From an uncultured Aquimarina sp. (GTDB lineage: Bacteria > Bacteroidota > Bacteroidia > Flavobacteriales > Flavobacteriaceae), in contig CANMKK010000009.1 of NCBI GenBank assembly GCA_947498455.1, positions 62,001-126,000 of the forward strand: DNA of 64,000 bases, written 5' to 3'. The position numbers and the translations under genes are program-made. Within the stretch, counting starts at the first letter, position 1. Each line of letters begins with the position of its first letter. The notes under the pieces are model-generated. The model was given only the letters and a program-made list of their open reading frames with translations, did not search any database and was not told the DNA's origin. Of the stretch, positions 35,825-45,180 are shown piece after piece.

Positions 35825-37105
35825 ATGCAAGAAATTAAAGTAGCCGTAATAGGGCTAGGATACGTAGGATTACCATTAGCTAGATTATTTGCCACAAAAT
35901 TCCCAGTAATAGGTTTTGATATCAATCAAGATAGAATTAATGAATTGCAATCAGGAAAGGATGCTACATTAGAGATAGAAGATGAAGTGTTGCAGTCCGT
36001 TCTACAACAATCATCAAACATAGATCAAGGTTTGTATTGTTCTGCGAATCTGGATGATATTAAAGACTGTAATTATTATGTGGTTACCGTTCCTACTCCT
36101 GTAGATAAAAATAATAGACCGGATTTAACTCCTTTGTATAAATCCAGTGAAACTGTAGGTAAAGTTTTAAAAAAAGGAGATATCGTTATTTACGAATCTA
36201 CGGTATATCCAGGAGTAACGGAGGAAGAATGTATCCCGGTACTTGAAAAAGTAAGCGGTTTAAAGTTTAATGAAGACTTCTATGCAGGATATTCTCCAGA
36301 ACGTATTAACCCTGGAGATAAATTACATACAGTAGATAAAATATTAAAGGTAACTGCTGGATCAACTCCAGAGATAGGAAAAAAAGTAGATGCCTTATAT
36401 AAATCAGTTATTACAGCGGGTACGCATTTGGCTCCAACCATTAAAGTAGCAGAAGCAGCTAAAGTTATAGAGAACTCACAACGAGATATTAATATCGCTT
36501 TTGTAAATGAATTGGCAAAGATTTTTAATCTGATGGATATTGATACCAATGAGGTACTAAAAGCAGCCGGAACCAAATGGAACTTTCTTCCGTTTAAACC
36601 AGGTTTAGTAGGAGGTCATTGTATTGGTGTAGATCCATATTATTTGGCACAGCGTGCTCAGGAATTTGGATACCATCCGGAAATTATTCTCGCAGGAAGA
36701 AGATTAAATGACAGCATGGGGCAGTATGTAGCTTCCGAAGTTATTAAATTGATGGTGCAGCATGATATAAGAATAAAAAGAGCTAACGTATTAGTATTAG
36801 GGATCACTTTTAAAGAAAATTGCCCTGATGTAAGAAATACACGAGCAGTAGATGTGATAAACCATCTTCAGGATTTTGGAACAGAGATTACAATTTATGA
36901 TCCTTGGGCAAACCCTGATGAGGTAAAGCACGAATATAATTTAGAAACAGTGACTGAATTACCAAATGCTACTTTTGATGCAGTTGTACTAGCAGTTGCA
37001 CATAAGGAATATCTCGATATTGACCTTAAGTCATTGTTGATGCCTAATGGTGTTTTGTATGATGTTAAAGGAATCATAGAAGAAGGAGTACACGGGAAAT
37101 TGTAG
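35825..37105 (+). CDS. UDP-N-acetylhexosamine 6-dehydrogenase (WbpA/TviB/WbpO-like)
   Basis: This enzyme oxidises the C6 hydroxyl of a UDP-HexNAc to the uronic acid using NAD+. At 426 residues it has an N-terminal Rossmann motif GLGYVGLPLARLF (10-22) and the catalytic Cys266 in GGHCIGVDPYYL. The C-terminal UDP-binding domain has ITFKENCPDVRNT. It starts 43 bases after the epimerase. Together they predict a HexNAc-uronic acid in the repeat unit, probably GalNAcA; which sugar is inference. Confidence 0.93.
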   Translation: MQEIKVAVIGLGYVGLPLARLFATKFPVIGFDINQDRINELQSGKDATLEIEDEVLQSVLQQSSNIDQGLYCSANLDDIKDCNYYVVTVPTPVDKNNRPDLTPLYKSSETVGKVLKKGDIVIYESTVYPGVTEEECIPVLEKVSGLKFNEDFYAGYSPERINPGDKLHTVDKILKVTAGSTPEIGKKVDALYKSVITAGTHLAPTIKVAEAAKVIENSQRDINIAFVNELAKIFNLMDIDTNEVLKAAGTKWNFLPFKPGLVGGHCIGVDPYYLAQRAQEFGYHPEIILAGRRLNDSMGQYVASEVIKLMVQHDIRIKRANVLVLGITFKENCPDVRNTRAVDVINHLQDFGTEITIYDPWANPDEVKHEYNLETVTELPNATFDAVVLAVAHKEYLDIDLKSLLMPNGVLYDVKGIIEEGVHGKL

Positions 37106-37138
37106 TAATTTATATTAATAAAACATACATAAAGACAA

Positions 37139-38659
37139 TTGAGCCAGTTAAAAAAAGGAGCACTCTTAAACTATCTATCTATTTTTTTGAATAATTTGGT
37201 GGGCTTGGCTTTGACTCCTTTTATTTTAAAAAGTTTAGGAAAAGACCAATACGGTATTTATTTAACAATAGGAGCGTTGATAGGGACAATGTCCTTATTT
37301 GATTTTGGACTAAACAATACTATTATACGTTTTGTTGCCAAATACAGAGCAGAAAAAAATAGAAAAGAAGAAGAAAATTTTCTAGCGACAGTAATGTTGA
37401 TCTATGGAGTAATTTCTATTTTGGTTGTTGTTACTGGTTTGATATTTTATGATTATTTTGATTTATATTTTACAAAAATGAATCAAGAACAAATTAAAAT
37501 AGCAAAAGCAATGTTTGCGATTTTAATTTTTAATCTTGCAATAAAACTACCGGGAGATGCTTTTACAGGGATATGTATAGCTTATGAACAGTTTGTATTT
37601 CCAAAATCAATAAATATATTTCGATATATATTGAGATCTACTACGGTCGTTTGTGTTCTTTTAATGGGGGGTGATGCGATATCCATAGTAGTTGTGGATA
37701 CTATCTTTAATATAGTCGTTATTTCCGTGACAATATTTTTTGTTTTTAAGAAGTTAAAAATAAAGTTCAAATTGCATTTTTTACAAAAAAGTTTTATCAA
37801 AGAGATTCTTAAATATTCTATTTGGGTTTTTGTGTTTTCTTTAGTGGGAATTTTTCAATGGAAAGCAGGACATTGGGTATTAGGTAGGACTTCAACTCCT
37901 GATGTTTTAACAATTTACGGAATAGGAATTACGTTAGGGACGTATTATGGTGCTTTTTCTACAGCCATTTCTGGTGTGTTTTTGCCTAAGGCTACACAAA
38001 TGTCTGTTGGAAATGCTAGTGGAGAAGAACTTACTGATATGATGATTAAAATAGGAAGACTTTCATTTATAGTTTTAATGTATATATTGATAGCTTTTGG
38101 ATTATATGGACAACAATTTGTTTCTTTGTGGGTTGGTAAAACATTAGGAATAGATGGTAGTTATGATGCGTGGTTAATAGCTCTTATAATTATGATTGTA
38201 TATACATTACCATTGGTTCAAAATTTTGGAAATTCTATTCTTGAAGCAAAAAATAAACTTTCCTTTAAGGCTATTTTATATCTTTCTTTTATGCTTTTGG
38301 GGACTATTTATGGAGCTTTTTTAGCAAAATCCTATGGAGCAATAGGAATGATTTTAGGCTCTATTATTGGGTGGTTTATTGTTCAAAATGTTATGAATTT
38401 TTATTATCACAGAGTTATCAAACTTAATATCCTTAGGTTTTTCAAGGAACTATTTCATAAAACTATATTGGGTATTTTAGTTATAGCTGTTTTAGGTTAT
38501 ATTATCAATTATATTCCTGGAGAGGGTTGGTTTAATTTTGTAATAAAAGGAAGTATTTTTACAGTATCATTTATATTGATAATGTATCATGTAGGGCTTT
38601 TAGATTATGAAAAAAAGTTGTTTTTAAAACCAATTATATCCTTAATTAATCGAAAATAA
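37139..38659 (+). CDS. Polysaccharide flippase (Wzx-type, MOP superfamily)
   Basis: The 506-residue protein has about 12-14 membrane helices. It opens with the family-typical LLNYLSIFLNNLVGLALTPF and GKDQYGIYLTIGALIG. It is likely to flip lipid-linked repeat units across the inner membrane for Wzy-type polymerisation. The start is TTG at 37139, since the conserved N-terminus begins there. It lies 33 bases after the dehydrogenase. Confidence 0.92.
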   Translation: MSQLKKGALLNYLSIFLNNLVGLALTPFILKSLGKDQYGIYLTIGALIGTMSLFDFGLNNTIIRFVAKYRAEKNRKEEENFLATVMLIYGVISILVVVTGLIFYDYFDLYFTKMNQEQIKIAKAMFAILIFNLAIKLPGDAFTGICIAYEQFVFPKSINIFRYILRSTTVVCVLLMGGDAISIVVVDTIFNIVVISVTIFFVFKKLKIKFKLHFLQKSFIKEILKYSIWVFVFSLVGIFQWKAGHWVLGRTSTPDVLTIYGIGITLGTYYGAFSTAISGVFLPKATQMSVGNASGEELTDMMIKIGRLSFIVLMYILIAFGLYGQQFVSLWVGKTLGIDGSYDAWLIALIIMIVYTLPLVQNFGNSILEAKNKLSFKAILYLSFMLLGTIYGAFLAKSYGAIGMILGSIIGWFIVQNVMNFYYHRVIKLNILRFFKELFHKTILGILVIAVLGYIINYIPGEGWFNFVIKGSIFTVSFILIMYHVGLLDYEKKLFLKPIISLINRK

Positions 38660-38664
38660 GGTTT

Positions 38665-39948
38665 ATGGACAAATTATTGCTTAATAAAATTACTTATACA
38701 GATGAAGGTCATAAAATTTTATATGATTATAGTATTGGTGATTCAATCCAAAAGTTTTTTGAAAAAAAACATCCATTTTATGTAAAATATTTGTCGGATG
38801 TTAGTACTATACCAAATAGTATAGCCGTAATTCCTTTTTTGTCAAATATACTGCCTATAGCTTGGTTTGCTGGTTTTGATGTTGAAATAGATGAAGTAGA
38901 TGAAGATTTTTTTTATGCACAAGAGGCATTGAAAAAAGAATTCGGGAAAAGAAAAAATCTTAAACAAAGTTTGACAGGAAACCTTATTGTTAAGCAGAGG
39001 GTAAAAAATAATTTAAGAGGTAACAAAACGGCAATGCTTTTTAGTGGAGGAGTAGATGCATATGCTACGTATATAAGAATATACGATAAGAAACCCGATT
39101 TGATTACTCTTTTAGGGGCAGATATTGAAATTTCTGATAATAAGCAATGGGAAGAGTTTACCAATTTTATTGAAAATGAAACATTGCTAAATGAAAATCG
39201 AAAAGAATATATAGAAACTAATTTAAGGGATTTTTATACTTATCAAGTAGAGTTGTTGTTAACTGATATAGGATGGTGGGGTAAAGTTCAACATGGATTA
39301 GCATTAATAGGTTCTTTAGCTCCTTTATCCTATAAACATGGGTATGAGGCTATTTATATAGCATCTTCGTATACAGATAATATAGATATTGATTGGGGCT
39401 CAACCCCTGAAATGGATGAAAAAATTACTTGGTCAGATGGAGTAAAAGTCTACCATGATGGATATGAACTTAAACGTCAGGATAAAGTTGATCTAATTGC
39501 TGATTTCTCAGAAAAAACAAGTACAAAATTTAGGCTTAGGGTATGTTATTCTGAAAATAGAACTGAATTTAATTGTAGTGCTTGTGAAAAGTGTTTTCGA
39601 ACTATTCTAGGACTTATCTTGAATGGTAAAGATCCTAATAATTTTGGATTTAAAGTAGATGGAGGTGTTTATAATAAGTTTTACGAGGTTTTAAATATTG
39701 GGGAAGCAAGTAAAGGAGTACGTTACTTTTGGTGGGAGCTTATGGAAAAAGCCAAAGCGACCAGTGATTTCTATATATTTGAAAATCAAGAAGAAGAGTT
39801 AGAGCAAATCAACTTTATTAGACAGGGAAAAATAGATAATCTACTAGAGTATAAAATGAGCAATTCTAATAAAGGAATAAAAAAGCTTAAATTTATTTTT
39901 AGGAATAAATTCCCAGGATTAATAAAGTTATATAGAAAATTACGGTAG
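38665..39948 (+). CDS. PP-loop ATPase-like protein with a cysteine cluster
   Basis: The 427-residue soluble protein has a PP-loop (ATP pyrophosphatase) motif FSGGVDA at 126-132, as in QueC, asparagine synthase and tRNA-thiolation enzymes. A probable metal site C294...C304-SA-C307-EK-C310 lies further on. Between them are conserved-looking aromatic motifs (DIGWWGKVQHG, WGSTPEMDEKITWSDGVKV). Its place after the flippase suggests a sugar modification that needs ATP activation, for example amide formation on a uronic acid, but this is inference. The family is not one I can name. Confidence 0.75.
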   Translation: MDKLLLNKITYTDEGHKILYDYSIGDSIQKFFEKKHPFYVKYLSDVSTIPNSIAVIPFLSNILPIAWFAGFDVEIDEVDEDFFYAQEALKKEFGKRKNLKQSLTGNLIVKQRVKNNLRGNKTAMLFSGGVDAYATYIRIYDKKPDLITLLGADIEISDNKQWEEFTNFIENETLLNENRKEYIETNLRDFYTYQVELLLTDIGWWGKVQHGLALIGSLAPLSYKHGYEAIYIASSYTDNIDIDWGSTPEMDEKITWSDGVKVYHDGYELKRQDKVDLIADFSEKTSTKFRLRVCYSENRTEFNCSACEKCFRTILGLILNGKDPNNFGFKVDGGVYNKFYEVLNIGEASKGVRYFWWELMEKAKATSDFYIFENQEEELEQINFIRQGKIDNLLEYKMSNSNKGIKKLKFIFRNKFPGLIKLYRKLR

Positions 39949-39996
39949 AATTGTTTTAGATAAATTGCTTACATATAATCACAAAAAGACTTGTAA

Positions 39997-40962
39997 ATGA
40001 AATACGGATTACTTAAATATGATGAAAATAAACGCTTTTTTAATGTTGGAGATAATATTCAAAGTCTGGCTGCAAAGCAATTTCTGCCAAAAGTTGATTT
40101 ATATCTCAATAGGGAAAAGCTGGCAGAATATGAAGGCGACCCAATGACTCTTATTATGAATGGTTGGTTTACGCATAATACTCACAATTGGGTTCCTAAC
40201 GAAAAAATAAAACCGGTTTTTGTTTCTTTTCACATGAATAATACTGCTGCTCCAGCAATGTTAAGTGAAAAGGGGATTGCCTACTTAAAGAAACATCAAC
40301 CAATAGGTTGTAGAGATCAATTTACTGCAGATACACTAAAAGCAAAAGGTATTGATGCTTATTTTACAGGATGTTTAACACTTACATTGGATTCATATAA
40401 AGTTAATGATTCTGAGAGGGAAGATAAGATTTATATAGTCGATCCTTTGTATAGTTACCCAAGACCAGAAAAAATATTCTATAATGCCAAAGCTACTATA
40501 AGAAATATTTTGAATGGTTCTGCTTTTAAACTTAAGAAAAAAAGTAATCACCTTCAGAAATTTATAAGTAAAGAGGTGCTGGAAACGGCCGAATTTATTA
40601 ATCAAGAGCCTCCATCAAATACATATTCAGATTCTCAGAAATTTGAGATGGCAGAAGAGTTACTGAATAAGTATGCAAGAGCAAAATTAGTAATTACATC
40701 TAGGATTCATTGTGCGTTGCCTTGTTTGGCATTGGGTACACCTGTAATATTTGTGAATGGATTTGATAGTTTTGTAGATTCTTGTCGCTTCGATGGAATT
40801 CTTGAGCTTTTTAATCGTATTGATGTGAATAGTCAAACAGGTGCTTATACAGCTAATTTCGAACTTTCTGGAAAAATTAAATTAGACACGAAAGTAATGA
40901 ATTTAGAAAAACATCATGATCTTGCAAATGCTCTTAAAAAAGCAGTAAAAAAGAATTTGTAA
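39997..40962 (+). CDS. Polysaccharide pyruvyltransferase family protein
   Basis: The 321-residue protein is of the CsaB/WcaK-like GT-B fold. It opens YGLLKYDENKRFFNVGDNIQ and has MNGWFTHNTHNW, PIGCRDQFTADTLKAKGID and the C-terminal VITSRIHCALPCLALGTPVIFV with the conserved SRIH. These enzymes put pyruvate ketals on glycans using PEP, though some related proteins are glycosyltransferases. It is the last gene before the IS-rich interruption. Confidence 0.85.
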   Translation: MKYGLLKYDENKRFFNVGDNIQSLAAKQFLPKVDLYLNREKLAEYEGDPMTLIMNGWFTHNTHNWVPNEKIKPVFVSFHMNNTAAPAMLSEKGIAYLKKHQPIGCRDQFTADTLKAKGIDAYFTGCLTLTLDSYKVNDSEREDKIYIVDPLYSYPRPEKIFYNAKATIRNILNGSAFKLKKKSNHLQKFISKEVLETAEFINQEPPSNTYSDSQKFEMAEELLNKYARAKLVITSRIHCALPCLALGTPVIFVNGFDSFVDSCRFDGILELFNRIDVNSQTGAYTANFELSGKIKLDTKVMNLEKHHDLANALKKAVKKNL

Positions 40963-41284
40963 ATAGACAAATTTTATGATTCGATGTTTTTGTAGAAATT
41001 GTCAATTTTTAATAAAGATTAATATCTAGAGATGAGCATGTAAGTACCTACCAAAAGCCTATCTGTGTTGGCTATATGGTAGTTTACTACGGAGTAAGTG
41101 AAACGACTTCTGGTTTTTTGATTCATAAGAATGCTTTGAATAAGGTCTGTTTTTAGACTTCTTTTTCTCTTTTTACAGGATTTTTCATTTTAATTACGTT
41201 ATTTCATCTTTTTTAAGTCATTTTTTTATTTTTTTTATGCTTTTTCGGGATTTTTTGACCCGAAAGGACGCACGCCCCCTTCGA
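40963..41284. other. 322-bp gene-free spacer beside the IS5-type remnant
   Basis: The region has no ORF or RNA that I recognise. Bases around 41250-41280 (TTCGGGATTTTTTGACCCGA, then GGACGCACGCCCCC) are unusually G/C-rich and form a short inverted repeat TCGGG...CCCGA. They may be the decayed end of the transposable element next door. Confidence 0.35.
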
Positions 41285-41795
41285 TTATCTTTTACTTAAC
41301 AAGTAATCAGCTCTAAAAACATTGTATAGTATGCAATTGAAATCAAATCGCAATGCATTTCTTTCCAAAGTTTTGGTAACTGCTTTGCGATAACTCAATT
41401 TCTCTTTGATATAAGCAAAGGGATGTTCTACCCGGCAACGTATTTTTGATTTCTTCTTATTGTTTTTCTTTTGAGTTTTGGAGAGCTTTCTCCTTTTAGT
41501 ACCCTTATCAAGGACTCCATAATACACTCCACCCTTTATTGCTTTTTGTTTATCTGTCTTGTTACTATAAGCACTATCGCCGAATATTGCTTTTTCATCT
41601 CCACTGAGTAACTTGTCCTTTAGTCTGGAATCGTGTGGTTGAGCAGAAGTAAATGCGCGTTTTCTAATAATGTTACTCCCGATATCAGTACCGATATGAC
41701 CTTTATATCCAAAATACTTCTTACCTCGCTTTGTTGTGGAATGTGCAGTAGTCGTACTTACTGTAAAATTCATAACAGAAGCTTCATGTCTTTTG
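41285..41795 (-). pseudogene. IS5-type transposase, C-terminal remnant
   Basis: The open part (from 41773) encodes the C-terminal half of a DDE transposase: KKYFGYKGHIGTDIGSNIIR, IFGDSAYSNK with the second Asp, RCRVEHPFAYIKEKLSYRK with the catalytic Glu, and a conserved end (RFDFNCILYNVFRADYLLSKR). The N-terminal half with the first Asp is missing: upstream, in-frame codons RHEASV are preceded by a stop and by unrelated sequence. No terminal repeats are recognised, so it is a dead fragment. Confidence 0.85.
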
Positions 41796-41830
41796 CTCAG
41801 ACAGCAGTAGTTAGAGGTTTAAAGAGTTTT

Positions 41831-41878
41831 AAAAAACTTGTACTTTCTAAAAGCCTAAGCTTATAGAAGGTACAAGTT
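41831..41878 (-). terminator. Intrinsic terminator of the beta-helix lipoprotein gene
   Basis: The arms AACTTGTACTTTCTA (41835-41849) and TAGAAGGTACAAGTT (41864-41878) pair with one mismatch around a 14-base loop. On the minus strand a TTTTTT run follows. It lies 24 bases beyond the stop of the minus-strand gene. Confidence 0.82.
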
Positions 41879-41902
41879 AAATATAATTGTTTAAAAATAA
41901 TA

Positions 41903-43876
41903 TTATAAACAAGTATTTTCCGATTCCAAAATTGCACTACTAGATGCGTCAGAATCATTATTGATACAAACAAATCTTGAAGCTCCTGTAGGTTCAGAGA
42001 TATTATTTTTTGTAATAAAAATATTATTATTAGTATCGTAAAGACGAATTCCATCACTTTCGTCTGGAGTAAAACTGTTTTCAGTTACTATAATATTTGA
42101 AGAATTTCCTATTTCTAATGCTCCGTCAACATTATTGTTGCTAAGATGTACCCCTTTGGCTCTTGAAATAACGATTTTCTTTGTATCAAAAAAGGTATTA
42201 TTTTTTACATTCAAAATGTATTCTTGTTCTTCATTTTTATTATTAAATTCCACTAAATATAGGTGAAAACCACCAGATCGAATTTCATTATTACTTATTT
42301 CGGTATTACTTGCAAAAGTATTGGTGCTACTAATTCCTCTTTCGGAAACATTGATTTTATTATTAATTACCCTTGCATCATATGATTCAGATAATTGAAT
42401 ACCATTTTTACCGTTTTTAATAGTATTGTCGTGTATATAAGCTCCAATAGAACCTACAACGATTCCAACACTATATCCATCAATTGAATTTTCACTTATT
42501 TCATTATTAAAAACGGTTTCACCAAAACCTGAGGCAAATATGGCAAAATGTTCCGATGACTTTTCCGAAGCGACAAAATTATTATTAATTATTTTAGAGT
42601 CAGAGGCAAATGAATATGCAATTCTAGTGTCAATTTTATTGTTTTGAACGGTAATATCTTGGCCTATTGTGATAGTTAAAAAACCACTTCTACTATTAAT
42701 TTCAGTATTATCACTAATTAATACATCAAATACTTTTTGATATTCCCTTAATTCTCCATTATCCTCTCTTTTTCTTACAGGTTCAATATTGATAGCAAAA
42801 CCAACTTCCCCGCCATCCGAATGAGTAGAAGCCTGTGCCGTATCTAAAAAAGTATTATTTTCTATTGTTATATCTCTACCATCAGTCAAAGCAATTGCCA
42901 TTCTTCTGGAATTTTTAAAATGACAATTCATTACGGTTACATTAGATGTGGGTTTATAATTCTCCGGTTCGAAAGGAAAACCTTTAGAATAAATATGTAT
43001 CGAGCCTTTTGAGCCATTCAAAAAATTAACACCATCAATAATAACATTTTTAGAAGAATAAACATATAATAAATGTTCTCCTTCTAGTCCTTCATCAGTT
43101 GGTGAATATTGCCTATCATCTCTATCCCCACAAAGACTTCCTCCAGTAATTTTTACATTTATTGCATCTTCAACAGAAATAATAGCACCATTTTCGATAC
43201 CCATTGCACCGGGAAAAATCCTTAAAAAAGAGTTTTGAGACATTTTTAAATGAAAATTTGAAGGAATATTTATGGCTTCTTTACTAGGGTAGAAAAAATT
43301 ATTAGTTGTCGGAGGTGTAACTTTCGTAACCTCAAAATAGGCATCGAACTTATCTATGGTAAAAGTATCTGCTCCTAAAGATTTAGTTAAATAGATAAGC
43401 TTTTCAATTTCAGAAGTATTTTTTAGTGCTATTTCTGATGTAGTTTGACCCTCAACAATATTCTCCCATCTAGAGGGAATAAATTCAAAATTAGAATCTT
43501 TTAGTTGGACGTCACCTTTTACGGTCATTTTGGAACTTAACAACCTACCATCTATTGTTCCTTGATTAAAATTTAAAGTTCCATCTCCAATAATGTCTCC
43601 ACCGTCAAATTCAATTTTAACATTTGTAGGTAAATTAATGGTTTCTCCTTTTAAGTCTAGTATACAATCTATAACTACAGTGCTATTGGCAGAAATATCT
43701 TTCAAATCAAAATCACAGGGAATGTCAGATACATATTCATCAGTTTCTGAATCGGAATCAGTGTCTTGGTCGGAAATTTCATCAGTAACAATAATTTCCT
43801 CAAAACTTTCATTACTACAAGAGTAATAGGAGTATATTACTAAAAACAAAAGTAGATTAAAAAGCATTTTTTTCAT
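41903..43876 (-). CDS. Right-handed parallel beta-helix lipoprotein
   Basis: The 657-residue protein has a lipoprotein signal with Cys20 (LVIYSYYSC), an acidic Asp/Glu/Ser linker (25-50), then a pectin-lyase-like beta helix. Many short repeats have the form N-x-I-x-x-N-x-I (ITIENNTFLD, VTVMNCHFKN, ARVINNKINV, TEISNNEIRSGG). Such proteins are often polysaccharide lyases, epimerases or glycan-binding surface proteins. It lies antisense within the polysaccharide locus, so it may act on that glycan (inference). No catalytic residues can be assigned. Confidence 0.86.
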   Translation of the reverse strand: MKKMLFNLLLFLVIYSYYSCSNESFEEIIVTDEISDQDTDSDSETDEYVSDIPCDFDLKDISANSTVVIDCILDLKGETINLPTNVKIEFDGGDIIGDGTLNFNQGTIDGRLLSSKMTVKGDVQLKDSNFEFIPSRWENIVEGQTTSEIALKNTSEIEKLIYLTKSLGADTFTIDKFDAYFEVTKVTPPTTNNFFYPSKEAINIPSNFHLKMSQNSFLRIFPGAMGIENGAIISVEDAINVKITGGSLCGDRDDRQYSPTDEGLEGEHLLYVYSSKNVIIDGVNFLNGSKGSIHIYSKGFPFEPENYKPTSNVTVMNCHFKNSRRMAIALTDGRDITIENNTFLDTAQASTHSDGGEVGFAINIEPVRKREDNGELREYQKVFDVLISDNTEINSRSGFLTITIGQDITVQNNKIDTRIAYSFASDSKIINNNFVASEKSSEHFAIFASGFGETVFNNEISENSIDGYSVGIVVGSIGAYIHDNTIKNGKNGIQLSESYDARVINNKINVSERGISSTNTFASNTEISNNEIRSGGFHLYLVEFNNKNEEQEYILNVKNNTFFDTKKIVISRAKGVHLSNNNVDGALEIGNSSNIIVTENSFTPDESDGIRLYDTNNNIFITKNNISEPTGASRFVCINNDSDASSSAILESENTCL

Positions 43877-44970
43877 ATTAGGGAGGTTTTAGGTTTATAT
43901 CTTATATAGATTTTAATATCTAACGGTGATTAATCGATGATATTGTGTTTTAAACCGATGAAATGTATATTTTTCGGGAAAATTGGTTATTGTTACCTTG
44001 TTTTAATTGAGTCAAATATCGGAAAATTCGGTTAAAAAGCGACCAATGAACTCAATATTTTTAGAATTACAAATAAATACATCTTGGTATTATTTTATCA
44101 TTTTAACAAGTAAATTTAAAATTATAAATTTTTTAATGAAATTCGATTTACATCACTCTAAAACTCCCTTCAAAGTTAGATGAGAAACCAAACGCCCATC
44201 ATTGAAGCAATAGGAAAATGCTTTAAGGTTAATATGATTTCTTACAATAGTAATAAGGCAGCTTGCGGTTTATGTTATTTGAAAAAGAATTCAATAATGA
44301 AGTATTTGAGAAAACCTTAGAGTAGATGATAAAATACAGCAGGCAAAAAGTATTTTTTATAACGGATAATATCTCTATTTTATAAAAAAAGTGGAGCAAT
44401 GGCTAAACCTGTTTTAAGCATTAGAAGGTCTATTACAATTTTCCAAATGCTTCAAAAACTAGTGCTTTGTTTAACCAGGACTCAAAGACATTGTTTCACT
44501 GTAACATAAAGTTTCTAACTTTAAGGAGCAGGAGCAAAGCCTAAAATGCATATTAGAATCGATCGATTTTATTTTGATATATAACAGGAAAATACTGTAT
44601 ACATCCCTCTAAATCTCTTCCAAAGGGAGACTTTAAACTCCTTCCTTTGAAGGCGACATAGTGATAGCTATGGGCGAGTAGGTGCGCTGGTATAAGGATG
44701 GGTGTTTTAGATAAAAAAGTAGTATTAAATCAATACATAAAAGAATGAAAAAGATTGGAATGTTAAGTGTTTAATTGCTAGTTTCTTAGAGTAGGTTTAG
44801 ATAGAGTTATGCAATAGTTTTTGATGAGTAGGCTCATATTTCGAGTATATATAACAAGGTTATATGATAGTTTTTGATAAGCAGGCTTATATTTCATGAA
44901 GTATAACCATATTTACTTGTACTTTGAAAGCGGTAATATGATAAAAAATACTAGGTTTTATTTCACTTGA
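43877..44970. other. Gene-free stretch with hairpin and duplicated segment
   Basis: No intact gene is present. An imperfect hairpin CAAAGGGAG (44621-44629) / CTCCTTCCTTTG (44638-44649) follows CCCTCTAAATCTC, a motif with a weak relative near 44153. A roughly 57-bp segment containing GATAGTTTTTGATAAGCAGG and TTATATTTC occurs twice in tandem (about 44814-44868 and 44871-44922). Short ORF pieces from 44180 to 44600 look like decayed coding sequence but I cannot name it. Confidence 0.4.
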
Positions 44971-44977
44971 GAGTCTC

Positions 44978-45180
44978 ATCATGAAGTTCTGCGCATAAGC
45001 AGGTTAAAATTTCATAAATACAAGATAGAAGTATTTTTTGTTATTCCTTATTCTCCGGAAATCAATCCCGAAAAAAAAATGATAATAAAGGTTTTAAAAA
45101 CAATCTGATAGAAAAGAATTGTGTTGTCAATAAATACCAACTCAAAAGAAATTTTAAAGGTTTATTGGGAAAATAAAAAT
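44978..45180 (+). pseudogene. IS630-like transposase relic, C-terminal end
   Basis: Translation gives VFFVIPYSPEINPEKK, the typical YSPELNPxE motif of IS630-type DDE transposases. After a one-base frame change it reads NDNKGFKNNLIEKNCVVNKYQ...FKGLLGK, similar in order to that family's tail. Stops occur upstream. The relic is cut by the ISKra4-type element; sequence after that element may continue it (KIKIDKQ). Very degraded. Confidence 0.45.

Noticed and set aside
44180-44600. Short ORF pieces as a named pseudogene
   Set aside because: Several frames with stops and no recognisable motif, so no family can be supported.
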